NCBI RefSeq assembly: GCF_900114545.1
Contig: NZ_FOTI01000004.1
Location: 60,374 to 124,373 of the forward strand
Source: Halanaerobium salsuginis
Lineage (GTDB): Bacteria > Bacillota > Halanaerobiia > Halanaerobiales > Halanaerobiaceae
DNA: 64,000 nucleotides
Direction: 5' to 3'
Part shown: positions 49,289-56,767 of the stretch, one piece after another
Position numbering within the stretch: the stretch's first letter is position 1
How the letters are laid out: each line of letters begins with the position of its first letter
Made by a program: the position numbers and the translations under genes
Notes under the pieces: generated by a model
Told to the model about the DNA's origin: nothing
What the model saw: only the letters and a program-made list of their open reading frames with translations
Databases searched by the model: none

Positions 49289-50470
49289 ATGAATTTAAAA
49301 GATAGTGTTACCCGTCAAAAAGATTATTTAATTAAGCTGCGGCGTGATTTTCATCGTCATCCTGAAGCAAGCTGGCAGGAAACGAGAACTTCAAAGCGAA
49401 TTAAAACAGAATTAAATGCAGCTGGTCTTGATTTTAAAGAATATGCCGGAACAGGTGTAGTGGCTACAATTACAGGCAGTAAAAATGTTCCAGATGGCAA
49501 AAAATTATCTACAGTTGCTTTGCGAGCTGATATGGATGCTCTTGCAGTAACTGAATTAAGAGAAAGTGATTTTAAATCAGAAAATGAAGGTTTAATGCAT
49601 GCCTGTGGCCATGACGGCCATACAGCAATGTTATTAACAGCGGCTAGAATTCTAAACAGCTTGCGAGCAGAGTTTTATGGTACTATTAAGCTGATTTTTC
49701 AACCAGCTGAAGAAATGGTAGAAGGAGCAGCTCAGCTGGTCGCAGAAGGAGCTGTAGAAGATGTTGATGCCTTGCTTGGAATTCATCTCTGGAGTGATTT
49801 AGAGACAGGCCAGATTAATGTTGAGCCAGGGCCTCGAATGGCTTCCGGTGATTATGTGCTGGTCGATTTTATTGGTAAAGGTGGCCATGGATCTCAACCG
49901 CATCAAACAATTGATCCCATACCTGCAGCTGCGGCTTTTGCTCTGGAATCACAGGCAGTTATTAGTCGCGAAATCGATCCTCTAGATCCAGTTGTATTTA
50001 CTCTGGGAGAGATTAAAAGTGGAAGTAGATTTAATATAATTCCCAGTCGGGCTCATCTGGAGGGCACTTTACGCTGTTTTAATGAAATAACAAGAACAGC
50101 AGCTTCCCGGGCCATTGAGCGTTATGCTAATCAGCTAGCTAAATCTTTTAGATTAGATGTTAAAGCAGAAGTAAAACAAGGTACTCCTCCAACCAGCAAT
50201 GATCCTGAAATTGCTGATCTGGCAGCAAGCAGTGCAGCAGATGTTGTTGGGCAAGTCAATTTAACTAAGCTGGCTGCCCGGACTGGGAGCGAGGATTTGG
50301 CTTATTATTTGAAAGAAGTACCAGGCTGTTTAGCTTTTGTAGGAGCAGGCTTTGCAGATCCTAAACAAAATTATCCCCACCATCATCCGCTTTTTCAAAT
50401 TAATGAAGCTAGTTTGCTGATCGGAACAGAATTGTATTTGCGCTTTGCCCTTGATTATTTAGACAAATAA
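49289..50470 (+). CDS. M20D amidohydrolase, second copy
   Basis: A 393-residue paralogue of the product of the preceding gene, with RRDFHRHPEASWQETRTS, LRADMDALAVTE, GLMHACGHDGHTAMLL, FQPAEEMVEGAAQ, GKGGHGSQPHQTID and TGSEDLAYY. Sequence differences around the substrate pocket suggest a different acyl or amino-acid preference. ATG 49289 is chosen, 8 nt after AAAGGAG; the frame back to 49268 overlaps that site. It is the last gene of the cluster and ends before a very long palindromic terminator. Confidence 0.93.
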   Translation: MNLKDSVTRQKDYLIKLRRDFHRHPEASWQETRTSKRIKTELNAAGLDFKEYAGTGVVATITGSKNVPDGKKLSTVALRADMDALAVTELRESDFKSENEGLMHACGHDGHTAMLLTAARILNSLRAEFYGTIKLIFQPAEEMVEGAAQLVAEGAVEDVDALLGIHLWSDLETGQINVEPGPRMASGDYVLVDFIGKGGHGSQPHQTIDPIPAAAAFALESQAVISREIDPLDPVVFTLGEIKSGSRFNIIPSRAHLEGTLRCFNEITRTAASRAIERYANQLAKSFRLDVKAEVKQGTPPTSNDPEIADLAASSAADVVGQVNLTKLAARTGSEDLAYYLKEVPGCLAFVGAGFADPKQNYPHHHPLFQINEASLLIGTELYLRFALDYLDK

Positions 50471-50527
50471 GCTTTAATTATTAATTAAAAGATTTTTGCT
50501 TGGCAGTTAAATAATTTTTTAAAAGAA

Positions 50528-50573
50528 AAAGGCCCGGTCTAATTATTGATATCAATAATTAGACCGGGCCTTT
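50528..50573. terminator. 46-bp perfect palindrome, bidirectional terminator
   Basis: Two 23-bp arms (50528-50550 and 50551-50573) are exact reverse complements with no spacer, GC-rich outside (GGCCCGGTCT) and AT-rich in the middle, flanked by A on the left and T on the right. It separates the rightward amidohydrolase operon from the leftward thioredoxin/permease operon. Confidence 0.9.
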
Positions 50574-50596
50574 AAGTAATTAGAGATTTTTTTGAA

Positions 50597-50833
50597 CTAA
50601 GCTTCACTCAAAAATTCTTTAATCTCAGCTGGACTTGCTACTCGGCCTTTAACTTTAAGCTGATCATTAACTGCTAAAGCCGGGGTGCTCATTATCCCGG
50701 CTGCAGCAATTTCTTCGATTGCTTCAACTTTGATAATTTCAGCCTTAACGCCAAGTTCGCTGGCTGCCTGCTGAGCATTTTTGGCTAATTTAACACATTT
50801 TTTACAGCCTGATCCATAAATTTTGATTTCCAT
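50597..50833 (-). CDS. Small thioredoxin-like protein (redox-active disulfide type)
   Basis: A 78-residue mini-thioredoxin with KIYGSGCKKCVKLAKNAQQAASELG (CKKC at about residues 9-12), followed by GIMSTPALAVNDQLKVKGRVASPAEIKEFL including the cis-Pro loop STPAL. It is of the MTH895/TM0996 type. It is the last gene of an operon with an ArsR regulator and a DUF318 permease; this trio is common and is probably tied to thiol-reactive metal or metalloid handling. ATG 50833 is chosen, 9 nt after AAAGGA; the ATG at 50842 touches that site. Confidence 0.9.
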   Translation of the reverse strand: MEIKIYGSGCKKCVKLAKNAQQAASELGVKAEIIKVEAIEEIAAAGIMSTPALAVNDQLKVKGRVASPAEIKEFLSEA

Positions 50834-50899
50834 TCTAATCATTCCTTTATTTTTAGTTTAGTAATTAATAAAACTATCCGGGTTAATTATAAAATTTAA

Positions 50900-51856
50900 T
50901 TAAATAAAGTTGATAATAAAATTAAATAAATAGCCAACCCCAATAATTGAAAGACCAACTACAGTTATAAAGATAGCAATTAATTTTGGTTTAATAACTT
51001 TACGCAGAATTATCATTGCTGGTAGTGATAAAGCTGTTGTTGCCATCATAAAACTTAAAGCAGTTCCTAAGGCCACACCTTTAGCGAGTAATGCTTCTAC
51101 AATTGGAATAGTTCCTACTGCATTTGAATAAAGAGGAATTCCAATTATAACTGCTGCAATTACAGCCAGGGGATTATTATCACCAGCATATTTAGCCAGA
51201 ACCGCTGCAGGAGCGTAACCATGAATAATTGCTCCCAGTCCAACTCCTAGGAGGACATATTTCCAGACACGGTTTACAATAGTTTTAACTTCATTTTTAG
51301 CGAAATTAATTCTTTCCTGCCAAGTTGATTTTTTAAGCTGAGTTTTAGTTTTTTTAATTTGATAAACGTATTCTTCTACATATTTTTCTAGATTTAGTTT
51401 ATCAATAATTAGACCACCGATTATGCCAACTGCTATACCGCTAATTAAATAGAGACTGCCAATTTTCCATCCAAAAATTGTATAAAGCATTACTAAAGCA
51501 ACTTCATTTACAATGGGAGAAGTAATTAGAAATGAAAATGTTACTCCAAGTGGAATGCCTGATTCAACAAAGCCAATAAAGATAGGGACAGAAGAGCAAG
51601 AACAGAATGGAGTTACTACTCCAAGCAGAGCTGCCATTAAATGGGCAGTAGATTGTTTATATTTACTTAAGACAGCTTTAGTTTTTTCCGGGGGAAAAAA
51701 TGATCGCAATAAAGCTATAAAAAAAATCATCACTGCCAGTAAAAAAATAATTTTAATTGAGTCATAAATAAAAAAGTTTAAAGCCTCACCAATTTGACTT
51801 GTGGTATCTAATCCCAGCCAGCCAAAAACTAGCTGATCAGCAAATAACTTAATCAT
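50900..51856 (-). CDS. DUF318 permease (ArsP-like)
   Basis: A 318-residue membrane protein with about eight hydrophobic segments and the hallmark GVVTPFCSCSSVPIFIGF (three Ser/Cys near residues 82-88), together with SFLITSPIVNEVAL and GIPLYSNAVGTIPIVEALLAKG. Members of this family include ArsP, which exports trivalent organoarsenicals; others are unassigned. ATG 51856 overlaps the ArsR stop codon as ATGA, showing coupling; the frame back to 51922 lies wholly inside arsR. The arsenic link is inferred from family and regulator. Confidence 0.87.
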   Translation of the reverse strand: MIKLFADQLVFGWLGLDTTSQIGEALNFFIYDSIKIIFLLAVMIFFIALLRSFFPPEKTKAVLSKYKQSTAHLMAALLGVVTPFCSCSSVPIFIGFVESGIPLGVTFSFLITSPIVNEVALVMLYTIFGWKIGSLYLISGIAVGIIGGLIIDKLNLEKYVEEYVYQIKKTKTQLKKSTWQERINFAKNEVKTIVNRVWKYVLLGVGLGAIIHGYAPAAVLAKYAGDNNPLAVIAAVIIGIPLYSNAVGTIPIVEALLAKGVALGTALSFMMATTALSLPAMIILRKVIKPKLIAIFITVVGLSIIGVGYLFNFIINFI

Positions 51857-52221
51857 TTGCAACACTGTCCTGATAATGATTCTCCCTTGATTTCTGCAGC
51901 AGAAGGTAGATCTTTTAAACAAGCATCCAATTTAGTTAGACCAGCTTTTTTAAAATCAATAGAAGTAAATTTAAGCAGTTGGGCTAAGTAGTTATCATAT
52001 TTTTGCCTGTTGAGTGTATAATAAATCCACTTGCCGGATTGTCTTTCTTTCAGTAAATCAAGTTCTTTAAAATAACTAAGATGTTGAGATACACTAGATT
52101 GTGATCTATTTAATAATTTTTGCAATTGACATACACAAAATTCTCCTTCAGCTAACAGACGCAGTATAATTAGTCTGTTTTGGTCTGAAATACATTTTAA
52201 AAATACTAATAAACTTTCCAT
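51853..52221 (-). CDS. ArsR-family metalloregulator
   Basis: A 122-residue winged-helix repressor. Seen: LKCISDQNRLIILRLLAEGEFCVCQLQKLLNRSQSSVSQHLSYFKELDLLKERQSGKWIYYTLN, with the CVC pair at the start of the metal-sensing helix (about residues 29-31) as in ArsR proteins that bind As(III), and the C-terminal GQCCK adding two more cysteines. Its promoter and a 22-bp inverted repeat (52244-52265) lie just upstream, so it very probably represses its own operon of permease and mini-thioredoxin. The ribosome binding site is GGTGGTG, 11 nt before ATG. Confidence 0.93.
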   Translation of the reverse strand: MESLLVFLKCISDQNRLIILRLLAEGEFCVCQLQKLLNRSQSSVSQHLSYFKELDLLKERQSGKWIYYTLNRQKYDNYLAQLLKFTSIDFKKAGLTKLDACLKDLPSAAEIKGESLSGQCCK

Positions 52222-52243
52222 TTTAAAATCACACCACCTATTT

Positions 52244-52294
52244 CATATTAATAAAAACTAATATGATTATATAATTTAATCTTTTATATTGCAA
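52244..52294 (-). promoter_or_regulatory. Promoter and operator of arsR
   Basis: On the minus strand: TTGCAA (52294-52289), 17-bp spacer, TATAAT (52271-52266), then at the start point an inverted repeat CATATTA-N8-TAATATG (52244-52265). Its size and AT-rich half-sites fit ArsR/SmtB operators. Confidence 0.8.
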
Positions 52295-52320
52295 GTAATT
52301 ATTATTTTATATTAATTTAT

Positions 52321-52449
52321 ATTAATAATAATATTTATTTAATCATTCTTGCTGAAAAAGATGGAGTTAATCAGAAATATATTGCTGCTATTTTATCTTT
52401 AGGATTGGGTTTCTTTTTTCTTAAAATTCCTTTTAAAGTAGAAAATTAG
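52321..52449 (+). pseudogene. Remnant of a membrane-protein gene (3' end)
   Basis: An open frame ending at TAG 52447-52449 reads ...ILAEKDGVNQKYIAAILSL, then GLGFFFLKIPFKVEN: a membrane helix with a charged end, like the C-terminus of a transporter. It has no start codon or ribosome binding site, and the upstream part is low-complexity AT sequence. It is probably what remains of a deleted gene; the original family cannot be told. Confidence 0.4.
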
Positions 52450-52582
52450 AGCGGAAAATAATTAACTTGTAACTAGTTTTCTTAGTTTAAACTAAAAAAG
52501 CTATAGAAGTTTTTTGAATTTAAACTTGACAGCTTCAATATTGAGTGATAAACTTTTATATAAATTAAAATAAAGATAAGAA

Positions 52583-52722
52583 TCATCAAGAGTGGCGGAG
52601 GGACTGGCCCTGTGATGCCCGGCAACCTACTTAAATAATCTCTAGTAAGGTGCTAATTCCAGCATTTCCAGTTGGGAATGATAGATGAGAGGTTATATAA
52701 ATCCTCTCAGGAGGATTTTTTC
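52583..52722 (+). promoter_or_regulatory. SAM-I (S-box) riboswitch with terminator
   Basis: The S-box consensus is clear: AAGAGTGGCGGAGGGACTGG (52588-52607) and the ATGCCCGGCAACC segment (52615-52627), TAAGGTGCTAATTCC (52646-52660) and GATGAGAGG (52684-52692). P1 is formed by TCATC (52583-52587) with GATGA (52684-52688). The expression platform is a terminator (AATCCTC/GAGGATT, 52700-52717, then T-run); GAGAGG (52687-52692) can pair with CCTCTC (52703-52708) as antiterminator. High S-adenosylmethionine would stop transcription of metNI. Confidence 0.95.
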
Positions 52723-52728
52723 ATTGCT

Positions 52729-52757
52729 AACTGCCTTTTTTAGGGCAGTTTTATTAT
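52729..52757 (+). terminator. Second terminator between the riboswitch and metN
   Basis: AACTGCC (52729-52735) pairs with GGCAGTT (52744-52750) around an 8-nt loop, followed by TTATTATTTTTT. It is only 12 nt downstream of the riboswitch terminator and not part of the S-box consensus. Confidence 0.65.
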
Positions 52758-52778
52758 TTTTTAGAGGGTGATCGATAA

Positions 52779-53801
52779 TTGATTAAAATTAATAATTTAA
52801 CTAAACATTATCAGGCAGCTCAGGGTAAGGTAGAAGCAATTAATGGGTTGAACCTGGAAGTTAATGATGGTGAAATATTTGGTATGATTGGTCCCAGTGG
52901 AGCTGGAAAAAGCACTTTAATTCGTATGCTTAATCTGCTTGAAAAGCCAACTTCTGGCTCAATTACAATTAATGGAACTGATCTAACAGCTTTAAGCTCG
53001 CAAAATTTGCGAGCAGCCCGCCAGAAGATAGGAATGATTTTTCAACATTTTAACTTACTTTCTTCCCGGACCGTTTTAGAAAATGTTGCTTTTCCACTTG
53101 AAATAGCTGGTGTAAGAAAGAAAAAGAGACTTAAAAAAGCGGCTGATTTAATTGAATTAGTTGGCCTGGCTGATCGGATTGATCATTATCCTTCTCAGCT
53201 TTCGGGGGGCCAAAAACAGCGAGTTGGGATTGCTCGTGCCTTAGCTAATGAACCTGATTTGCTTTTGTCTGATGAAGCTACATCTTCGCTTGATCCAGAA
53301 AGTACCCGGGCCATTTTGGAGCTGCTTGCTCGAATTAGAGAGAAAATGAATTTAACTATAATTTTAATTACTCATGAGATGGGAGTAATTAAAGATATCT
53401 GTGATCGAGTAGCTGTTCTGGAAGCAGGTAAAATAATTGAGACTGGTTCAGTTATTGAATTATTTTCCAGACCTAAACAATCTTTGACTAAAAAATTTAT
53501 TAGTTCTGTGATTGACTTTAATATTCCTTCCCGGGTTGCTAAATATATGAAAGCAGAAAAAAGGGGAGAGCTAATCAGAGTTTCTTTTGTAGGAGAAAAA
53601 TCACATGACCCTTATATTTCTCATTTAGTTAAACATTATTCAGTTGATGCAAACATTTTATATGGGAATATAGATGAAATTCAGGGAGTTCCTTTCGGCA
53701 CTTTGATTCTTGGTCTGGAAGGCGAATTAGATAAAATAGAAGAAAGTACTGCCTATTTAAAGAGTCAGGGTCTGGCAGTGGAGGTGTTAGATAATGTTTG
53801 A
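52779..53801 (+). CDS. metN: Methionine ABC transporter, ATP-binding protein MetN
   Basis: A 340-residue ATPase of the methionine importer. Walker A GPSGAGKST (about 38-46), Q-loop MIFQHFNLLSSRT, signature LSGGQKQRVGIARAL, Walker B LLLSDEATSSLDPE, switch LITHEMG, and a C-terminal NIL domain (about 265-340) that binds methionine and inhibits transport when the amino acid is abundant. TTG start after AGAGGGTGAT. Control by SAM-I riboswitch upstream confirms the substrate. The next gene overlaps by 8 nt. Confidence 0.96.
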   Translation: MIKINNLTKHYQAAQGKVEAINGLNLEVNDGEIFGMIGPSGAGKSTLIRMLNLLEKPTSGSITINGTDLTALSSQNLRAARQKIGMIFQHFNLLSSRTVLENVAFPLEIAGVRKKKRLKKAADLIELVGLADRIDHYPSQLSGGQKQRVGIARALANEPDLLLSDEATSSLDPESTRAILELLARIREKMNLTIILITHEMGVIKDICDRVAVLEAGKIIETGSVIELFSRPKQSLTKKFISSVIDFNIPSRVAKYMKAEKRGELIRVSFVGEKSHDPYISHLVKHYSVDANILYGNIDEIQGVPFGTLILGLEGELDKIEESTAYLKSQGLAVEVLDNV

Positions 53802-54468
53802 GACAATTATGGGATTAAGCCGCTATAATAATTTAATGTGGAGTGGTTTTCTGGAAACCATGTATATGGTAGGCATGGCACTGCTTTTTGCAATTATCGG
53901 TGGTATACCATTGGGAGTTATGACAACAATAACTCGTCCAAATCATATTTTACCAAATAAATTTATTAATTTTATTTTAGATGGAATTATAAATATTGGT
54001 CGTTCTATTCCCTTTATTATTTTAATGGTAGCTGTAATTCCTTTGACAAGATTAATTGTTGGTACTTCAATTGGAACTACAGCAGCAATAGTTCCTCTTT
54101 CTCTGGCAGCAATTCCATTTATGGGCCGGATAACAGATAATGCAATTCTTGAAATTGATCAGGGTGTTATTGAGTCAGCTCAGTCAATGGGTGCCAGTCC
54201 TTTTCAATTAGTTTTTAAGGTACTACTGCCGGAATCTTTACCAGCTATAATATTGGGACTTACTTTAACAGCAATTAGTTTGGTTAGTTATTCTGCGATG
54301 GCAGGAGCTGTTGGAGGCGGTGGCCTGGGCGATATAGCTATTCGTTATGGATATCAGCGCTTTCAGTTAGCTATTATGCTCGAAACAATAGTTATTTTAG
54401 TAGTTGTAGTACAGTTAATTCAATATTTTGGTAACAAAATTGCTGGTTTATTTGATCACCGCAGTTGA
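53794..54468 (+). CDS. metI: Methionine ABC transporter, permease MetI
   Basis: A 224-residue inner-membrane subunit with five hydrophobic segments. Seen: ETMYMVGMALLFAIIGGIPLGV, LDGIINIGRSIPFIILMVAVIPLTRLIVGTSIGTTAAIVPL and the EAA loop ESAQSMGASPFQLVFKVLLPESLPAIILG (about 127-155), followed by GAVGGGGLGDIAIRYGYQRF, diagnostic for MetI. It overlaps metN and is separated by 141 bp of AT-rich, gene-free DNA from metQ. Confidence 0.96.
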   Translation: MFETIMGLSRYNNLMWSGFLETMYMVGMALLFAIIGGIPLGVMTTITRPNHILPNKFINFILDGIINIGRSIPFIILMVAVIPLTRLIVGTSIGTTAAIVPLSLAAIPFMGRITDNAILEIDQGVIESAQSMGASPFQLVFKVLLPESLPAIILGLTLTAISLVSYSAMAGAVGGGGLGDIAIRYGYQRFQLAIMLETIVILVVVVQLIQYFGNKIAGLFDHRS

Positions 54469-54609
54469 TTTTAGTTAGCTATTTACTATTTTTCTAATAA
54501 AATACTATTTATGATAAATATATATGCATTTTTTGTATATAACTGAATTAGTTTAAGTTTATTTAATTTAAATAATTATAAAATAAAAAGTAGAAGAGGA
54601 GAGATAATT

Positions 54610-55395
54610 ATGCTTAAAAGAACATTATTTATTTTAGTAGCATTATTTTTAGTAGCAGGTGCAGTGCAGGCTGATGATCAGGTTTTAAAAATTGGAGCAA
54701 CTCCAGTTCCTCATTCAGAGATACTTAATTTTATTAAAGATGATCTGGCGGCAGAAGGGATTGACTTACAGATAGTAGAATTTACTGACTATGTAACACC
54801 TAACTTATCTTTAAGTGATGGCAGTATTGATGCAAACTTCTTTCAGCATGTTCCTTATTTAGAACAGTTTAACGCTGATCGTGGTCTTGATCTTGTTTCT
54901 GCAATTAAAGTTCATATTGAACCAATTGGACTTTATTCAAATAAATATCAGACTTTAGCTGATATTCCAGCTGGTTCTACTTTAGCTGTTCCTAATGATC
55001 CTTCTAATGAAGGGCGAGCTTTAATATTACTGCATAATGAAGGAGTTATTACTTTAGCTGATCCGACTAATCTAAGTGCAACTCCAATTGATATTACTGA
55101 AAATCCAAAAGATCTTAAATTTGAAGAATTAGAGGCAGCCCAGTTGCCACGTGTTTTACCTGATGTAGCAGGAGCTATTATTAATACTAATTATGCTCTA
55201 GAAGCAGATCTTAATCCACTCGAAGATGCTTTGATTATGGAAGGCAGTGACTCACCTTATGTTAATGTAGTAGCAGTTAGAGCTGAAGATAAGGATAGTC
55301 AGGCTATTAAAACTTTAGCTAAAGTTCTGCATTCTGATCAAGTAAAAGAATTTATTCTGGACAAATATGAAGGTTCAGTTGTACCAGCATTTTAA
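54610..55395 (+). CDS. metQ: Methionine ABC transporter, binding protein MetQ
   Basis: A 261-residue NlpA-family binding protein. Signal peptide at 1-22 ending AVQA; the usual lipobox cysteine is absent, so it is probably soluble in the periplasm, in line with other binding proteins in this window. Seen: KIGATPVPHSEILNFIKDDLAAEGIDLQIVEFTDYVTPNLSLSDGSIDANFFQHVPYLEQF, the family core, and VPNDPSNEGRALILL. AGAGGAGAG precedes the ATG. It completes the metNIQ set. Confidence 0.95.
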   Translation: MLKRTLFILVALFLVAGAVQADDQVLKIGATPVPHSEILNFIKDDLAAEGIDLQIVEFTDYVTPNLSLSDGSIDANFFQHVPYLEQFNADRGLDLVSAIKVHIEPIGLYSNKYQTLADIPAGSTLAVPNDPSNEGRALILLHNEGVITLADPTNLSATPIDITENPKDLKFEELEAAQLPRVLPDVAGAIINTNYALEADLNPLEDALIMEGSDSPYVNVVAVRAEDKDSQAIKTLAKVLHSDQVKEFILDKYEGSVVPAF

Positions 55396-55536
55396 AGCTT
55401 AGTTAGATTAATATTTTTCAAATTAAAATAATTTACAAATTTAATTTTATATATTAATAAAAACAGTTATGGATAATTAAGCTAATTACTTATATTTCCA
55501 GCGGTAATTTAAGCTATTTATTTTCCTGGCTGTTTT

Positions 55537-55565
55537 TTGTTTTATAAAGTATTTTATATTATAAT
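55537..55565 (+). promoter_or_regulatory. Promoter of the DUF1232 gene
   Basis: TTGTTT (55537-55542), 17-bp spacer, TATAAT (55560-55565). Confidence 0.6.
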
Positions 55566-55618
55566 TAAGTTAGTTTAAATTTTAATTTTAAAATTAATTA
55601 AGTAGAGAAGGTATACTT

Positions 55619-55918
55619 ATGAAAAAACTACTATTAACAGCTGTTAATGTTTTACGACTGCTTAAAGATTCTGATGTTAAATTAACCAGGAAACTGCTGT
55701 TTTTAGTTCCCCTGGCTTATCTGCTGCTGCCTTTTGACTTAGTAGGAGATTTTTTTCCTGTTTTGGGTCAATTAGATGATATTGCTGTTTTCATATTAAT
55801 GTGGCCAGTTTTAAAAGGAATGCTTGCTAAATATAAACAAGCTGATCCTGAAATTAGGAAAAATAAGATGGATCCTGATGCAGTTGATATTTCACAGGAT
55901 AATTACACGGTTGAATAA
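55619..55918 (+). CDS. DUF1232/YkvA-like small membrane protein
   Basis: A 99-residue protein with the DUF1232 core: KLLFLVPLAYLLLPFDLVGDFFPVLGQLDDIAVFILMWPVLK (about 25-68), recognisable by the 'YxxxPxDxxPDxxPxxGxxDD' pattern. It is probably a small membrane protein of unknown role; relatives occur widely in bacteria, often alone. An AGAGAAGG-type ribosome binding site precedes the ATG. The 269 bp to the next gene contain no other gene. Confidence 0.85.
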   Translation: MKKLLLTAVNVLRLLKDSDVKLTRKLLFLVPLAYLLLPFDLVGDFFPVLGQLDDIAVFILMWPVLKGMLAKYKQADPEIRKNKMDPDAVDISQDNYTVE

Positions 55919-56115
55919 AAGAAAAATATAAATTACTTTTTTAGAAAAAATAAATAAATTAATTTAGTTAAAAATAAGTTAAAATAGTCACATATTTTTA
56001 ACATAAAATTCATATAATTCTTTTAGTTTAAATAATTAAATTATACTAAGTTTAACCTTATAGTAAAAGGGATCTTGCTGTAAATTATTTTATTTTAAAA
56101 CATTATATTTATTTG

Positions 56116-56165
56116 TTGACAATTTAATTTTTTGCCTGTATAATTAATAACTACATGACCGGTCA
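56116..56165 (+). promoter_or_regulatory. Consensus promoter and TetR operator
   Basis: TTGACA (56116-56121), 17-bp spacer, TATAAT (56139-56144): a perfect consensus. The palindrome TGACCGGTCA (56156-56165) lies from about +6 on and is the likely operator of the TetR-type repressor encoded just downstream. Confidence 0.88.
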
Positions 56166-56187
56166 GTAGAGAGGAAAGGAGGGCTTT

Positions 56188-56766
56188 ATGGAAAAAGATA
56201 CAAGATCTGAAATTATGAAGTCAGCTATAAGACTTTTTTCAGAGAATAATTATCATGCTGTTTCTATGAAAGAAATTGCCCAGGGAGCAGGAGTGAGCAA
56301 GGGGACTCTATATTGGTACTTTGATAGTAAGGATGAGCTCTTTAAAGAAATTGCCTTTATGGGAATAGATTATTTTAATCAAGGATTTAAAAAAATTTCG
56401 GAATTTGATAAAAGACCTGATAAAAAAATTTATTGTTTAATTGAATATGTAGTTAAGGCCATTACTAATCATTTAAATATGTTTAATATTTTTAGAAATA
56501 ATGTTGAATTATTAGATGGAGATTTTAAGGATAAAGTACATCTAGTTAACAACGAAAACATTCAGATTATCAGTCAAATATTGAAAGAAGCACATTCTGC
56601 TAAGTTAGTTAAAGCTGAAAATCCTACTGAGATATCAATGTTGATATTATCAGTTTTATTTAATCCTCATTATGGAGATATATTGAATAAAAAAGAAAAT
56701 GTACAGAATAGAATAGACTTTATTTATAATTTTATAATGCATGGTATTAGCAGGAAGGAGAATTAA
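56188..56766 (+). CDS. TetR/AcrR-family repressor of the efflux operon
   Basis: A 192-residue regulator. The N-terminal helix-turn-helix (RSEIMKSAIRLFSENNYHAVSMKEIAQGAGVSKGTLYWYFDSKDELFKEI, about 6-55) is typical of TetR; the helical C-terminal domain (about 60-190) has no recognisable ligand pattern. It is the first gene of a four-gene operon with an outer-membrane channel, adaptor and RND pump, and its operator lies over its own promoter. Probably released by a substrate of the pump. AAAGGAGGG precedes the ATG. Confidence 0.93.
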   Translation: MEKDTRSEIMKSAIRLFSENNYHAVSMKEIAQGAGVSKGTLYWYFDSKDELFKEIAFMGIDYFNQGFKKISEFDKRPDKKIYCLIEYVVKAITNHLNMFNIFRNNVELLDGDFKDKVHLVNNENIQIISQILKEAHSAKLVKAENPTEISMLILSVLFNPHYGDILNKKENVQNRIDFIYNFIMHGISRKEN

Positions 56767-56767
56767 A

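Larger units (their letters stand above)
52222..52778. other. Regulatory stretch between arsR and metN
   Basis: This 557-bp stretch has no intact gene. It holds, from left to right, the arsR operator and promoter, an AT-rich segment, a short gene remnant (52321-52449), the SAM-I riboswitch (52583-52722) and a second terminator (52729-52757). Confidence 0.8.
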
